The notes: generated by a model from the sequence alone, not told the origin. 6,290 nt of DNA from Bacteroidota bacterium (GCA_022709605.1 JAKLIM010000223.1:1-6290); one strand, 5' to 3'. Shown: positions 1 to 5,232, counted from the first letter of the stretch. Translations and numbers: made by a program.

Positions 1-707
1 TCCAATTTATCAGACCTTGTGATAAATTCAGGTGTAAGATATTTAAAGCCACTTTCAATATGGTTTTTTTCTTTCATGGCATTTTGGAGTGCCGTTAAAA
101 TATCGTCAATAGTTTTACCCTCCTTTATCCTTGCATTAAACTGACCTTTTGCTTTATTGTCCTTATTTGAAAATTTTGATTTACGTAAAAGATTGAATTT
201 ATCTATAAATTCATTATAAGTAATATTTGGTTTTGATAAGTCCAAAACAAATTTTTCAAAAATTGCATAATTATCTGTTATAGGTTTTAGGTTATCTGTT
301 ATTAGTCTTAATATATTACCACTTAGCGGTACAGTCTGTGGTACAGATAGAGGTACAGTTACCTGTTCAGTTAGCTGTTCAGTTAGCTGTTCAAATTTTG
401 GTAATGTAAGGGGTATTATTTTAATCATTGGAGCCTTAAAATTATTAATACCTTTTTTATACTCTATAAGATTAAAATCTGATAAATCGTGCAAAATGGA
501 ATAGTAAGTTGTACGGCTGCTTATACACGCACCTTGCATGGCTAAATCGTAAGGGCACTTAAACCATTCAACCCAATTATTTCTATTGTTTTGATTTAAT
601 AAAAATATGTATAGGCTTACATGAGTTGTTCTAATATCGTGAGTATTATTAAATACTATCGAATAAAAAGCCTTTATCTGTCCGTGCATTTCTATTCTGT
701 TTGCCAT
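1..707 (-). CDS. Phage replication initiator-like protein (C-terminus cut off by window edge)
   Basis: An open frame runs from ATG at 707-705 to the left edge without a stop, giving 235 visible residues. Residues about 1-95 look like a winged-helix DNA-binding domain of a phage replisome organizer (start MANRIEMHGQIKAFYS; a helical stretch around CISSRTTYYSILHDLSDFNLIEY followed by a basic hairpin). A repetitive linker follows (about 105-130: LTEQLTEQVTVPLSVPQTVP). The C-terminal part ends in KYLTPEFITRSDKL, which resembles the end of the conserved C-terminal domain of phage DnaD-like initiators. Such proteins bind the phage origin and recruit the host helicase loader. The start overlaps the end of the upstream GIY-YIG gene by 16 bases. 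A second ATG at 689, just after that gene's stop, is an alternative start. The linker DNA carries iteron-like repeats. The family call is by motif only, and the exact subfamily is uncertain. Confidence 0.7.
   Translation of the reverse strand, partial: MANRIEMHGQIKAFYSIVFNNTHDIRTTHVSLYIFLLNQNNRNNWVEWFKCPYDLAMQGACISSRTTYYSILHDLSDFNLIEYKKGINNFKAPMIKIIPLTLPKFEQLTEQLTEQVTVPLSVPQTVPLSGNILRLITDNLKPITDNYAIFEKFVLDLSKPNITYNEFIDKFNLLRKSKFSNKDNKAKGQFNARIKEGKTIDDILTALQNAMKEKNHIESGFKYLTPEFITRSDKL
271..302. repeat. 11-bp direct repeat, 21 bp apart, next to the iteron-like array
   Basis: TTATCTGTTAT occurs at 271-281 and again at 292-302. The 21-bp offset is two helical turns, which places both copies on the same DNA face. 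On the protein it encodes two ITDN motifs. It lies 26 bp from the 12-bp repeat array, across an AT-rich stretch (about 303-320). Confidence 0.5.
328..393. repeat. Five 12-bp direct repeats (iteron-like) inside the initiator gene
   Basis: On the plus strand, five consecutive 12-base units begin at 328, 340, 352, 364 and 376, followed by a partial sixth at 388. Two units are identical (TGTTCAGTTAGC). The others keep the core GGTACAG or GTTCAG. Because the period is a multiple of three, they encode four-residue repeats (LTEQ, then V/L-S/T-V-P) in the linker of the initiator. The arrangement resembles initiator-binding iterons, but it could also be only a degenerate protein linker. Confidence 0.6.
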
Positions 708-1036
708 CTTTTTTTTGATTTTAGTGTTCCGGTATTAAACAGTATTTTACCTTCTGAAATTAATGTGTCATAAATTATTTTTTCATCATATGGATTTTTT
801 GATAATATTTTTAAGCTTATTTTATTTCCTAATAATATTTTATCCATAATAGACATTCTTAATTTAACGTTTTTATGACTACCATTAATAGATTCTCTAA
901 CATGCTTTATAATCCTGTTATAAATATCACAGGAAGAACCAATATAGGAATCATTAATAATATAAACACCTGATATTGTTTTTGATGTGTCAAAACACCA
1001 TTCAACTGTGTTTAATAACTTAGATTTTTTTACCAT
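692..1036 (-). CDS. Small GIY-YIG family endonuclease
   Basis: This is a 114-residue protein consisting almost only of a GIY-YIG nuclease fold. Visible motif residues are G23-V-Y25 (GIY), Y31-I-G33-S-S (YIG), R41 and H45 (from DIYNRIIKH), a candidate metal-binding E85, and N101 near the end (ILFNTGT). Enzymes of this family cut DNA with one metal ion. The spacer between the two signature motifs is short. No DNA-binding tail (NUMOD or helix-turn-helix) follows, so it is either a minimal stand-alone nuclease or depends on a partner. I chose ATG 1036 (MVKKSKLL), because a longer reading to 1087 begins with residues unlike the family and crosses a leader hairpin. It sits between the recombination operon and the initiator gene and overlaps the latter by 16 bases. 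It could be a free-standing homing-type mobile gene or a phage DNA-processing enzyme. Its DNA is very AT-rich. Confidence 0.82.
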   Translation of the reverse strand: MVKKSKLLNTVEWCFDTSKTISGVYIINDSYIGSSCDIYNRIIKHVRESINGSHKNVKLRMSIMDKILLGNKISLKILSKNPYDEKIIYDTLISEGKILFNTGTLKSKKRWQTE

Positions 1037-1040
1037 TATA

Positions 1041-1157
1041 TTAAAATACCCAATTAAAAAAGGGGAAGCAGTAAGGAAGGCGACCAAGCCCTGTATTCTG
1101 CAACCCCAATTTTAAAAGGGATTTATTAAGATTAATTAAATTACAAATTGATTTCAT
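1041..1157 (-). CDS. Possible 38-residue leader ORF ahead of the GIY-YIG gene
   Basis: ATG at 1157 opens a 38-codon frame (start MKSICNLINLNKSLLKLG) that ends at TAA 1043-1041. The stop is four bases before the chosen GIY-YIG start. It lies entirely within the leader between the promoter at 1184-1214 and the nuclease gene, and it runs through the leader hairpin. This position would suit a leader peptide or translational coupling. Nothing in the sequence is recognisable, and an ORF of this length can arise by chance. Confidence 0.2.
   Translation of the reverse strand: MKSICNLINLNKSLLKLGLQNTGLGRLPYCFPFFNWVF
1056..1113 (-). terminator. Terminator- or attenuator-like hairpin in the GIY-YIG leader
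   Basis: The 16-base arms at 1056-1071 and 1098-1113 pair as three four-base blocks (GCAG/CTGC, GGGG/CCCC, AAAA/TTTT), separated by two symmetric 2x2 mismatches. In the leftward RNA these become U-U oppositions. The apical 26 bases can form a further GGC/GCC stem (1079-1081 with 1088-1090). On the minus strand the inner stem is followed at once by six T residues (1061-1056), the layout of an intrinsic terminator. It lies downstream of a promoter and only about 20 bases before the GIY-YIG start, so attenuation is as plausible as termination of the upstream operon. Confidence 0.42.
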
Positions 1158-1180
1158 TGGTCTTTTCCTTATAAATACGT

Positions 1181-1396
1181 TTACAAAAGTAAAACAAATT
1201 TTCCACACTTCCAATTTTTCCTCAATATTTTTTCAATATTTTTTTCATTGTTTAGAAAATAGTACCTCCGTTTGTACTTTTTCAGTATTTCGTATATGTC
1301 GCACCAAGCCTCCATCGTTTGTTTTCCACGTTCCACAGCATCGGGTACGGCTGTTTCGCCTACGGTTTCACATTTGTAATTTACATTTGTAATCAC
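1181..1396 (-). CDS. Hypothetical 71-residue protein, end of recombination operon
   Basis: I do not recognise this protein. It starts with GTG at 1396-1394, which overlaps the NinB-like stop as GTGA, the same kind of coupling seen at other junctions in this operon. That overlap is the main support for it being real. The sequence is acidic and polar at first (CETVGETAVPDAVERGK), then strongly basic and helical (KKYKRRYYF, EKNIEKILRKNWK), which could suit a small nucleic-acid-binding or partner protein, but that is inference. An internal ATG at 1315 would give a 44-residue form. The final codons are made from the promoter sequence of the next transcription unit, so the hydrophobic end (KFVLLL) may carry no function. 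Confidence 0.5.
   Translation of the reverse strand: MITNVNYKCETVGETAVPDAVERGKQTMEAWCDIYEILKKYKRRYYFLNNEKNIEKILRKNWKCGKFVLLL
1184..1214 (-). promoter_or_regulatory. Bacteroidetes-type promoter for the GIY-YIG and replication genes
   Basis: Read leftward, TTG (1214-1212) is followed after 20 bases by TACTTTTG (1191-1184), matching the Bacteroidetes -33/-7 consensus TTG/TAnnTTTG. It overlaps the last codons of the 71-residue gene. Transcription would start near 1177, leaving a leader of about 140 bases before the nuclease start. Confidence 0.6.
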
Positions 1397-1806
1397 GAAA
1401 CAAACTTTAAATACTCCTCAAATCGGCTTGGAAACGACACCTCTATACCTTGTTCCCCGAAATGCTTAATAAGAACATCGAGGATGGCGTTGATCTGCTC
1501 GGTTTTCAACTTAGTCGTGCTTTCGATACCGAACATTGCAGACTGAATAGGCTTCCAAATAAACGTTTTAATGATGTCTTTGGTGTAGGGTAGGGAAAGT
1601 TCCTTACCCGTTACACCAAAGTACCGATGTTCCAGACCAATCTCGTTCAACTGTTGTGATAGTATCGTGTAAAATAAGTGCAGGGCTTTATTCTGCTGTG
1701 AGGTACGTGTTGCTTTCACGTTGGAAATCTCCACAATACCCACTTGACCTTGCAGGTATTCATTAGCCTTATCACGTGCTGTGTCGAGGTTGAAGCGTCT
1801 TGTCAT
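1393..1806 (-). CDS. NinB/Orf-like recombination protein
   Basis: This protein has 137 residues. Residues 34-43 (RTSQQNKALH) followed by an amphipathic helix, then PYTKDIIKTFIWKPIQ (73-88), the STTKLKT stretch (96-102) and a closing VSFPS (123-127) match the layout of NinB-like phage proteins common beside single-strand annealing genes. Lambda NinB (Orf) is a recombination mediator that binds single-stranded DNA and SSB and helps load the annealing protein. The ATG at 1806 shares one base with the stop of the nuclease gene (TAATG), indicating coupled translation. The downstream 71-residue gene overlaps its stop. The length is close to that of lambda NinB. The name rests on overall pattern and context rather than catalytic residues, so 'NinB-like' is as far as I would go. 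Confidence 0.6.
   Translation of the reverse strand: MTRRFNLDTARDKANEYLQGQVGIVEISNVKATRTSQQNKALHLFYTILSQQLNEIGLEHRYFGVTGKELSLPYTKDIIKTFIWKPIQSAMFGIESTTKLKTEQINAILDVLIKHFGEQGIEVSFPSRFEEYLKFVS
1578..1621. repeat. Long hairpin-forming inverted repeat inside the NinB-like gene
   Basis: CTTTGGTGTA (1578-1587) is perfectly complementary to TACACCAAAG (1612-1621). Inside it, GGGTA (1588-1592) pairs with TACCC (1605-1609), with a two-base bulge (1610-1611) on one side, and the stem can continue by GG/CC to a six-base loop. The hairpin spans 44 bases in frame within coding sequence (FGVTGKELSLPYTK). No T-run follows, so it is not a terminator. Confidence 0.6.
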
Positions 1807-2471
1807 TATTCCACATCTTTAATTTTACCCCATAGATCACGATAGTCCACCCACCGGCAAAACGAATACAGCAGATTTTCAATATCCGTTTCCATATTTT
1901 CGTAGCGTAGGCACTCAAAAGGCTCGTGTTGAATTATTTTGCAACTCGTAATATCCCTACCCATTTCTTCCTTATAATCCACAACCTCAAAAACGTCATA
2001 TAAGAAACGGTCAAGTTCAAAGATAGATAGATATATTCTCCATTGGTAGCTGTCGTTGTATTTTTGCATATCCGCAGGGCTGAAAGTAACCTTTGTATCA
2101 CGTATTGTGTTGCCATGTAACGCATCCATTTGACCGGATAGTGTAAAAGCACCAAAGTCGGTTTTAAACTCTTTATTGAGCCGTATTTCAGGGGTGAATA
2201 CGCCAAGATTTATAGCGTGAGATAATGCCAAGTGTTTTTGTTCATCGGATAGCCTTGCACCAAACTTGTCAAACAGTATCTTGTCAAAGGTCGCCACATC
2301 TGCACTGTTGTTTTCCACAATCCAATGAAAGGCACTTCCGATGTTAGTTTTGTCATTACCGAGAAATAATCCCGATATTGAATCCACAACTTGTTGTTCC
2401 GAAGAACCAATGACATCGTCACGGTATCTTCGGAATGTTTCAAGCTGTGTTACTCTTAATAACTTGTTCAT
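1806..2471 (-). CDS. PD-(D/E)XK nuclease, RecB/Cas4-like
   Basis: This is a 221-residue protein with the ordered core of a RecB-type nuclease: a helix with GSAFH (45-49, metal-associated His49), E101, D116 in SGQMD, the D125-T-K127 strand (the D-x-K of the PD-(D/E)XK motif) and the downstream QxxxY motif Q143-W-R-I-Y147. Phage enzymes of this type usually act as exonucleases that resect double-strand ends, making single strands for an annealing ATPase. The gene begins at ATG 2471, overlapping the ATPase stop as ATGA. The frame is open to about 2633, but that extension lies wholly inside the ATPase gene and is basic and unstructured, so it is a shadow. Direct coupling to the Sak4-like gene supports a joint role in recombination or replication restart. 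Confidence 0.8.
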   Translation of the reverse strand: MNKLLRVTQLETFRRYRDDVIGSSEQQVVDSISGLFLGNDKTNIGSAFHWIVENNSADVATFDKILFDKFGARLSDEQKHLALSHAINLGVFTPEIRLNKEFKTDFGAFTLSGQMDALHGNTIRDTKVTFSPADMQKYNDSYQWRIYLSIFELDRFLYDVFEVVDYKEEMGRDITSCKIIQHEPFECLRYENMETDIENLLYSFCRWVDYRDLWGKIKDVE

Positions 2472-3367
2472 TTCGCAACTTCTTTGGTGACAAATTTGTT
2501 TTGTGACTTGTCGTACACTAATCCTAAATCCGCCACCTTTGCGGAAATGCGTTTCCGCATCGCAGCCTGTTGTGCTTTCGGTAAGGTGGCACATTTGCCG
2601 GATATAGCCATAAGGCTGTTGCTGTCGGTACAAGCATTGAGTTCGGTCTGAAACACATCAATTTGCCTTTGTGCTTCAAGTTGTTCGGCAGACTGCTTTC
2701 GGATACTATCCTTTACCTGTTGGATGATGTCGGACATAAAAGTCTTGAACTTCGGATCAGCCTCATCTGGGATTTCCATTTTGGGTATCCGTGCCACATT
2801 CTTACCAATGGTTTTATCTGTCGGCTCGAATGTAATAATTCTTTTTCCGTTCTCAACCGTCATAAACCCAACTTGGTCGGCAATACGGAGAATGAGGTCT
2901 TTGCTCTGTCCGGTAACGTCAGGGCTGATTTTGGTGTTATCGCCATCTTTTTCCTCTTTGGAGTGTGCTATTAACACAATATCCAAATTTTCCGACCTGC
3001 GTTTGTTGATAAATAACTTAAACTCGTCACCAATAGCCCCGTAGGCTTTTAGTTTGTTCTTTTCGAGTTTGTAGTCCTTACTGATAACCCAGACCATCAG
3101 GTAGTCATCAAGTACCGATTTTGCGGTATCAATGACCACCGTTTTGTAGTTTTTAATTTCGGCTTCATCTTGCAACACATCGTTCCAGCTTTGAGCAATG
3201 ATTGTTGCTTCTGCCCTATTTGCGGCACGGTCTGAACCCCTGTCGGTGTCAATTAATATCGGTGTATTGGCTGTATTGCCAACGCTTGTTTTGCCAACGC
3301 CAGGAGTACCGTAAAGCACAATAACCACAGGGCGTTCCGGGAAACTTTCTGATTTTTTTACTAACAT
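2468..3367 (-). CDS. Sak4-like P-loop ATPase (RecA-fold phage recombinase)
   Basis: This is a 299-residue ATP-binding protein. Walker A is G20-T-P-G-V-G-K26-T-S, Walker B is the strand TVVIDT (76-81) ending in D80, and a sensor-type LIAHSKEE lies at 132-139 (H135). The order and spacing match the Sak4 family of phage nucleotide-binding proteins, RecA/Rad51-related ATPases that bind single-stranded DNA and promote annealing with SSB help. The C-terminal part (about 210-299) is helical, rich in Q, A and K, and less conserved in character. The start at ATG 3367 fits, since Walker A normally lies about 20 residues in. It follows the zinc-binding gene by 36 bases and is coupled to the nuclease gene by ATGA. 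An AAA-type ATPase of other function is the alternative, but the neighbours argue for recombination. Confidence 0.8.
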   Translation of the reverse strand: MLVKKSESFPERPVVIVLYGTPGVGKTSVGNTANTPILIDTDRGSDRAANRAEATIIAQSWNDVLQDEAEIKNYKTVVIDTAKSVLDDYLMVWVISKDYKLEKNKLKAYGAIGDEFKLFINKRRSENLDIVLIAHSKEEKDGDNTKISPDVTGQSKDLILRIADQVGFMTVENGKRIITFEPTDKTIGKNVARIPKMEIPDEADPKFKTFMSDIIQQVKDSIRKQSAEQLEAQRQIDVFQTELNACTDSNSLMAISGKCATLPKAQQAAMRKRISAKVADLGLVYDKSQNKFVTKEVAK

Positions 3368-3403
3368 TTTGTTTAAAATTTAATTGTTTGTATATAATAT
3401 TAA

Positions 3404-3625
3404 TTAATTGTCGTCATTTTGACACTCATCACACACAATATCTTCTATATGGAGATTATATTCGTCTTCGTCAATTTTATCTATATTAACCACCAAGCCA
3501 TTTTCAAAATACCTGCCACAAAGAGAACAACATTGTAGTTCAATAGTCTGCCTTTTCTCCACGTACTTCGGACTGAATGGGTGTGAACCATCATCTCCGT
3601 CAATCATATTGTTGCCGTATATCAT
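3404..3625 (-). CDS. Small acidic zinc-binding (Cys-pair) protein
   Basis: This is a 73-residue hypothetical protein with two CxxC pairs, C33-S-L-C36 and C65-D-E-C68, a layout that would hold one zinc ion in a ribbon or knuckle. An extra Cys at 32 is also present. The rest is strongly acidic, especially the segment between the pairs (NIDKIDEDEYN) and the C-terminus (CQNDDN). A second Met at position 7 is an alternative start. ATG 3625 overlaps the YopX-like stop as ATGA, supporting the longer form. It lies between a YopX-like gene and the Sak4-like ATPase, a typical site for small accessory phage proteins. The function is unknown; metal binding is inferred only from the cysteines. Confidence 0.7.
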   Translation of the reverse strand: MIYGNNMIDGDDGSHPFSPKYVEKRQTIELQCCSLCGRYFENGLVVNIDKIDEDEYNLHIEDIVCDECQNDDN

Positions 3626-3957
3626 TTTAGTAAATCTTTGTTTTCGTAAATATTGCCGACAACCTCAAAATTTTCATAATAATCGAAATAATCATACGTG
3701 GTATCTTTCGCAAACAAAACAAATGAATAATGATTATAAACAACATAAGCCAAACAAGTCATATCTGGGCTTTTAACCACATCACCCTCATAAATCTCTT
3801 TACCATTTTTATCAAGAAGCCCGGTGAATTGCATTAATTCCCCATTGCCAAAATGGAATATAAAACTTTGCAATGTTTCCAAATCTGGAGTTCCCTGATA
3901 GGCCATATACCTCTGCTTATCATCCCACGCCCTGAATTTAATTGCTCTTTTTTCCAT
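3622..3957 (-). CDS. YopX family phage protein
   Basis: This is a 111-residue protein with the hallmarks of the YopX family: an opening KFRAWD (7-12), a middle block MQFTGLLDKNGKEIYEGDVV (42-61), and a closing FEVVGNIYENKDLL (98-110). The family is widespread in phages and prophages of Firmicutes and Bacteroidetes and has no established function; the fold is a small beta barrel. ATG 3957 is chosen because the family starts with a short basic run before FRAWD and because a promoter lies 20 bases upstream. The open frame extends to 4041, but that extension would cross the promoter. It is the first gene of the recombination operon and is coupled to the zinc-binding gene by ATGA. Confidence 0.88.
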   Translation of the reverse strand: MEKRAIKFRAWDDKQRYMAYQGTPDLETLQSFIFHFGNGELMQFTGLLDKNGKEIYEGDVVKSPDMTCLAYVVYNHYSFVLFAKDTTYDYFDYYENFEVVGNIYENKDLLK

Positions 3958-3976
3958 AATTTTAATTTTGATACCG

Positions 3977-4009
3977 CAAATGTACATAAATGCGAACACA
4001 CTTTGCAAA
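3977..4009 (-). promoter_or_regulatory. Bacteroidetes-type promoter of the recombination operon
   Basis: Leftward reading gives TTTG (4009-4006), a 21-base spacer and TACATTTG (3984-3977), a full match to the TTTG/TAnnTTTG consensus. Transcription would begin near 3970, about a dozen bases before the YopX-like start. The late-operon terminator lies just upstream, which makes the unit boundary clear. Confidence 0.72.
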
Positions 4010-4039
4010 TCTATTTTCTTAAAAAAAGTTAAAACGAAC

Positions 4040-4064
4040 AAAAAAGCCTGTCGGGAAACAGGCT
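4040..4064 (-). terminator. Intrinsic terminator of the lysis (late) operon
   Basis: On the minus strand, a perfect seven-base-pair stem AGCCTGT/ACAGGCT (4064-4058 with 4051-4045) encloses a six-base loop and is followed by a T-run (six T including the last stem base). It lies 16 bases after the spanin-like stop and just before the next promoter. Confidence 0.88.
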
Positions 4065-4080
4065 GAAAGCATTGTGATTG

Positions 4081-4101
4081 CTATCTTTTTAGCAAAGATA
4101 G
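4081..4101. repeat. 8-bp inverted repeat covering the spanin-like stop codon
   Basis: CTATCTTT (4081-4088) and AAAGATAG (4094-4101) are perfectly complementary around a five-base spacer. The hairpin includes the TAG stop and the last codons of the spanin-like gene and lies upstream of the terminator. It could protect the mRNA end or affect termination of translation, but no role is shown. Confidence 0.5.
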
Positions 4102-4677
4102 TATCTTGCTTTTATACCTAAACACAAAGTATGCTATGACAAGCAGTATAAGGAGGCAATACACGACAATTGACCACTTTCCCATACTTATCCACTTTTT
4201 CTGCGTATCTGTGAGAATATTTGTGGTAATAACAACCTTTTCTTTTTGGTCGGTATTCACAACGGTAGTATTCGTAGTGTGTTTTTCATTCCACCGAGCC
4301 ACAACTTCGGCACTATCAACCTTTGTCTTTATTTGTAGGTTGTTCCCGTTGAGATTGAGATAGGTAGTAATAAACTTATCCTTATAGACAGTATCAACTT
4401 TTGTGATAACGGGATTTCCGTTTAAGCATTCAAGGTAGGCGTTCATTATGTTTTCCAATGAAATGTAGTACGTGCTGTCCATCGGAGTAACGGTTGTAAC
4501 GCTTGTTGATGTGCTGTCCTTTGTGGTGGTAGTTTCGCCCTTACAATATTGTAATAGTATTTTGTCAATCTTTTTCTGTGTTACACAGCCGGAGAGAGAG
4601 ATAATTATAATAGCCAATATCATTGCTATTACTATTGCCAAATTTATCTTGTCAACCTCTTTAAAAAATTTTTTCAT
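4081..4677 (-). CDS. Putative unimolecular spanin (u-spanin)
   Basis: This is a 198-residue protein with two membrane anchors. The N-terminus is a lipoprotein signal: basic residues, a hydrophobic run (INLAIVIAMILAIIIIS) and lipobox L-S-G-C31. After C31 come about 135 Thr/Ser/Asp-rich residues with predicted beta character and little coiled coil. A C-terminal membrane helix (about 168-186, WSIVVYCLLILLVIAYFVF) and a basic tail (RYKSKILSLLKR) follow. An outer-membrane lipid anchor plus an inner-membrane helix is the defining layout of u-spanins such as phage T1 gp11, which fuse the inner and outer membranes at the last step of lysis. The neighbours fit: it is coupled by ATGA to the endolysin gene and is the last lysis gene before the terminator. 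Residues after the Cys (VTQKKIDK) lack the acidic cluster of surface-export signals, consistent with a periplasm-facing protein. The call rests on topology and context, since spanin sequences diverge widely. Confidence 0.68.
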   Translation of the reverse strand: MKKFFKEVDKINLAIVIAMILAIIIISLSGCVTQKKIDKILLQYCKGETTTTKDSTSTSVTTVTPMDSTYYISLENIMNAYLECLNGNPVITKVDTVYKDKFITTYLNLNGNNLQIKTKVDSAEVVARWNEKHTTNTTVVNTDQKEKVVITTNILTDTQKKWISMGKWSIVVYCLLILLVIAYFVFRYKSKILSLLKR

Positions 4678-5207
4678 ATATCAAGTCTTTTGAGATTATA
4701 CTTTCTTATTATCCAGTCAAGTGTTTCATTGTAGTTTTGTGCCGTAGCGTATCCACAACTTTCCAATAGCCGTGTCTGTTCCTCTGACGTTTTCGCTTCA
4801 CGTACAGGCTTAAACCTATCATGCATCAATAGTTTACTGTGGTCAATAATGCTTTCGGCTATGGAGTTGTAAACACGAAATAATGTAACGGGGTTTACGC
4901 CCCTGCTTACCGCATCTGAATATGAATTATAAATCTTTCCCGTACCCATATATAATATGCTCTTTCCATTGATGGTTTCCCTTGTGGTATTAGAGATTAC
5001 CCTACCACCCCAAGACTTACCACCCTTGACACCAAAACAGTTGTTTGCTGCTGTCTTTATGCTGTCACCGTAGCCTGTTTCACAAGCCATCTGTGCGGCT
5101 TTTACAGATGGTAATATACCTATGTCCTTGCACGACTTAATAATGTCATCAGCATAGGAGTTAAAGAATTTTTCCTGTTTAGTTTTGGCGTTTTCAAAAA
5201 GTATCAT
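4674..5207 (-). CDS. Phage endolysin, FlgJ-type N-acetylglucosaminidase
   Basis: This is a 177-residue enzyme of the mannosyl-glycoprotein endo-beta-N-acetylglucosaminidase (glucosaminidase) family, which cuts the glycan strands of peptidoglycan. The catalytic Glu is E43 in AAQMACETGYGDS. The NNCFGVKG block (55-62) corresponds to the family's N-L-F-G-I-K segment, and FRVYNSIAESIIDHSKLL (110-127) is the usual F-R-x-Y-S-x-E-S-x-x-D-H motif. The closing CGYATAQNYNETLDWIIRKY is the typical C-terminal 'GYATDP.Y' type end. I take ATG 5207 because a strong promoter lies at 5284-5253, downstream of the only earlier start, a TTG at 5294. That earlier reading would add a hydrophobic, signal-peptide-like leader, discussed in the findings. 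It follows the holin candidate and overlaps the spanin-like gene as ATGA. Confidence 0.87.
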   Translation of the reverse strand: MILFENAKTKQEKFFNSYADDIIKSCKDIGILPSVKAAQMACETGYGDSIKTAANNCFGVKGGKSWGGRVISNTTRETINGKSILYMGTGKIYNSYSDAVSRGVNPVTLFRVYNSIAESIIDHSKLLMHDRFKPVREAKTSEEQTRLLESCGYATAQNYNETLDWIIRKYNLKRLDI

Positions 5208-5232
5208 AACGGTATTATTTATAACCTTATTA

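Noticed and set aside
328..393. CRISPR-like array
   Set aside because: The units are 12 bp, directly adjacent, without spacers and in frame with a protein.
1037..1087. Longer GIY-YIG reading from 1087
   Set aside because: It would pass through the leader hairpin, and the added residues do not resemble the family. MVKKSKLL at 1036 is the more natural start.
692..1214. Group I intron carrying the GIY-YIG gene
   Set aside because: No split coding sequence is seen on either side and no conserved intron core could be recognised. The flanking genes are complete at the junctions.
1934..2443. Minus-strand open frames overlapping the nuclease gene
   Set aside because: They are out-of-frame shadows within a gene whose catalytic motifs are intact.
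2472..2633. 54-residue N-terminal extension of the nuclease frame
   Set aside because: It lies inside the ATPase gene in another frame, is Cys/Arg/Gln-rich without fold signs, and ATG 2471 gives a clean ATGA overlap and a typical family start.
2663..3044. Plus-strand open frames opposite the ATPase gene
   Set aside because: They are antisense shadows of a well-supported P-loop ATPase gene, with no motifs and no promoter of their own.
3958..4041. Longer YopX-like reading starting near the terminator
   Set aside because: It would cover the promoter at 3977-4009, and the family start KFRAWD is already reached from ATG 3957.
4106..4693. Plus-strand frames opposite the spanin-like gene
   Set aside because: They are hydrophobic antisense products of membrane-segment codons, with no supporting signals.
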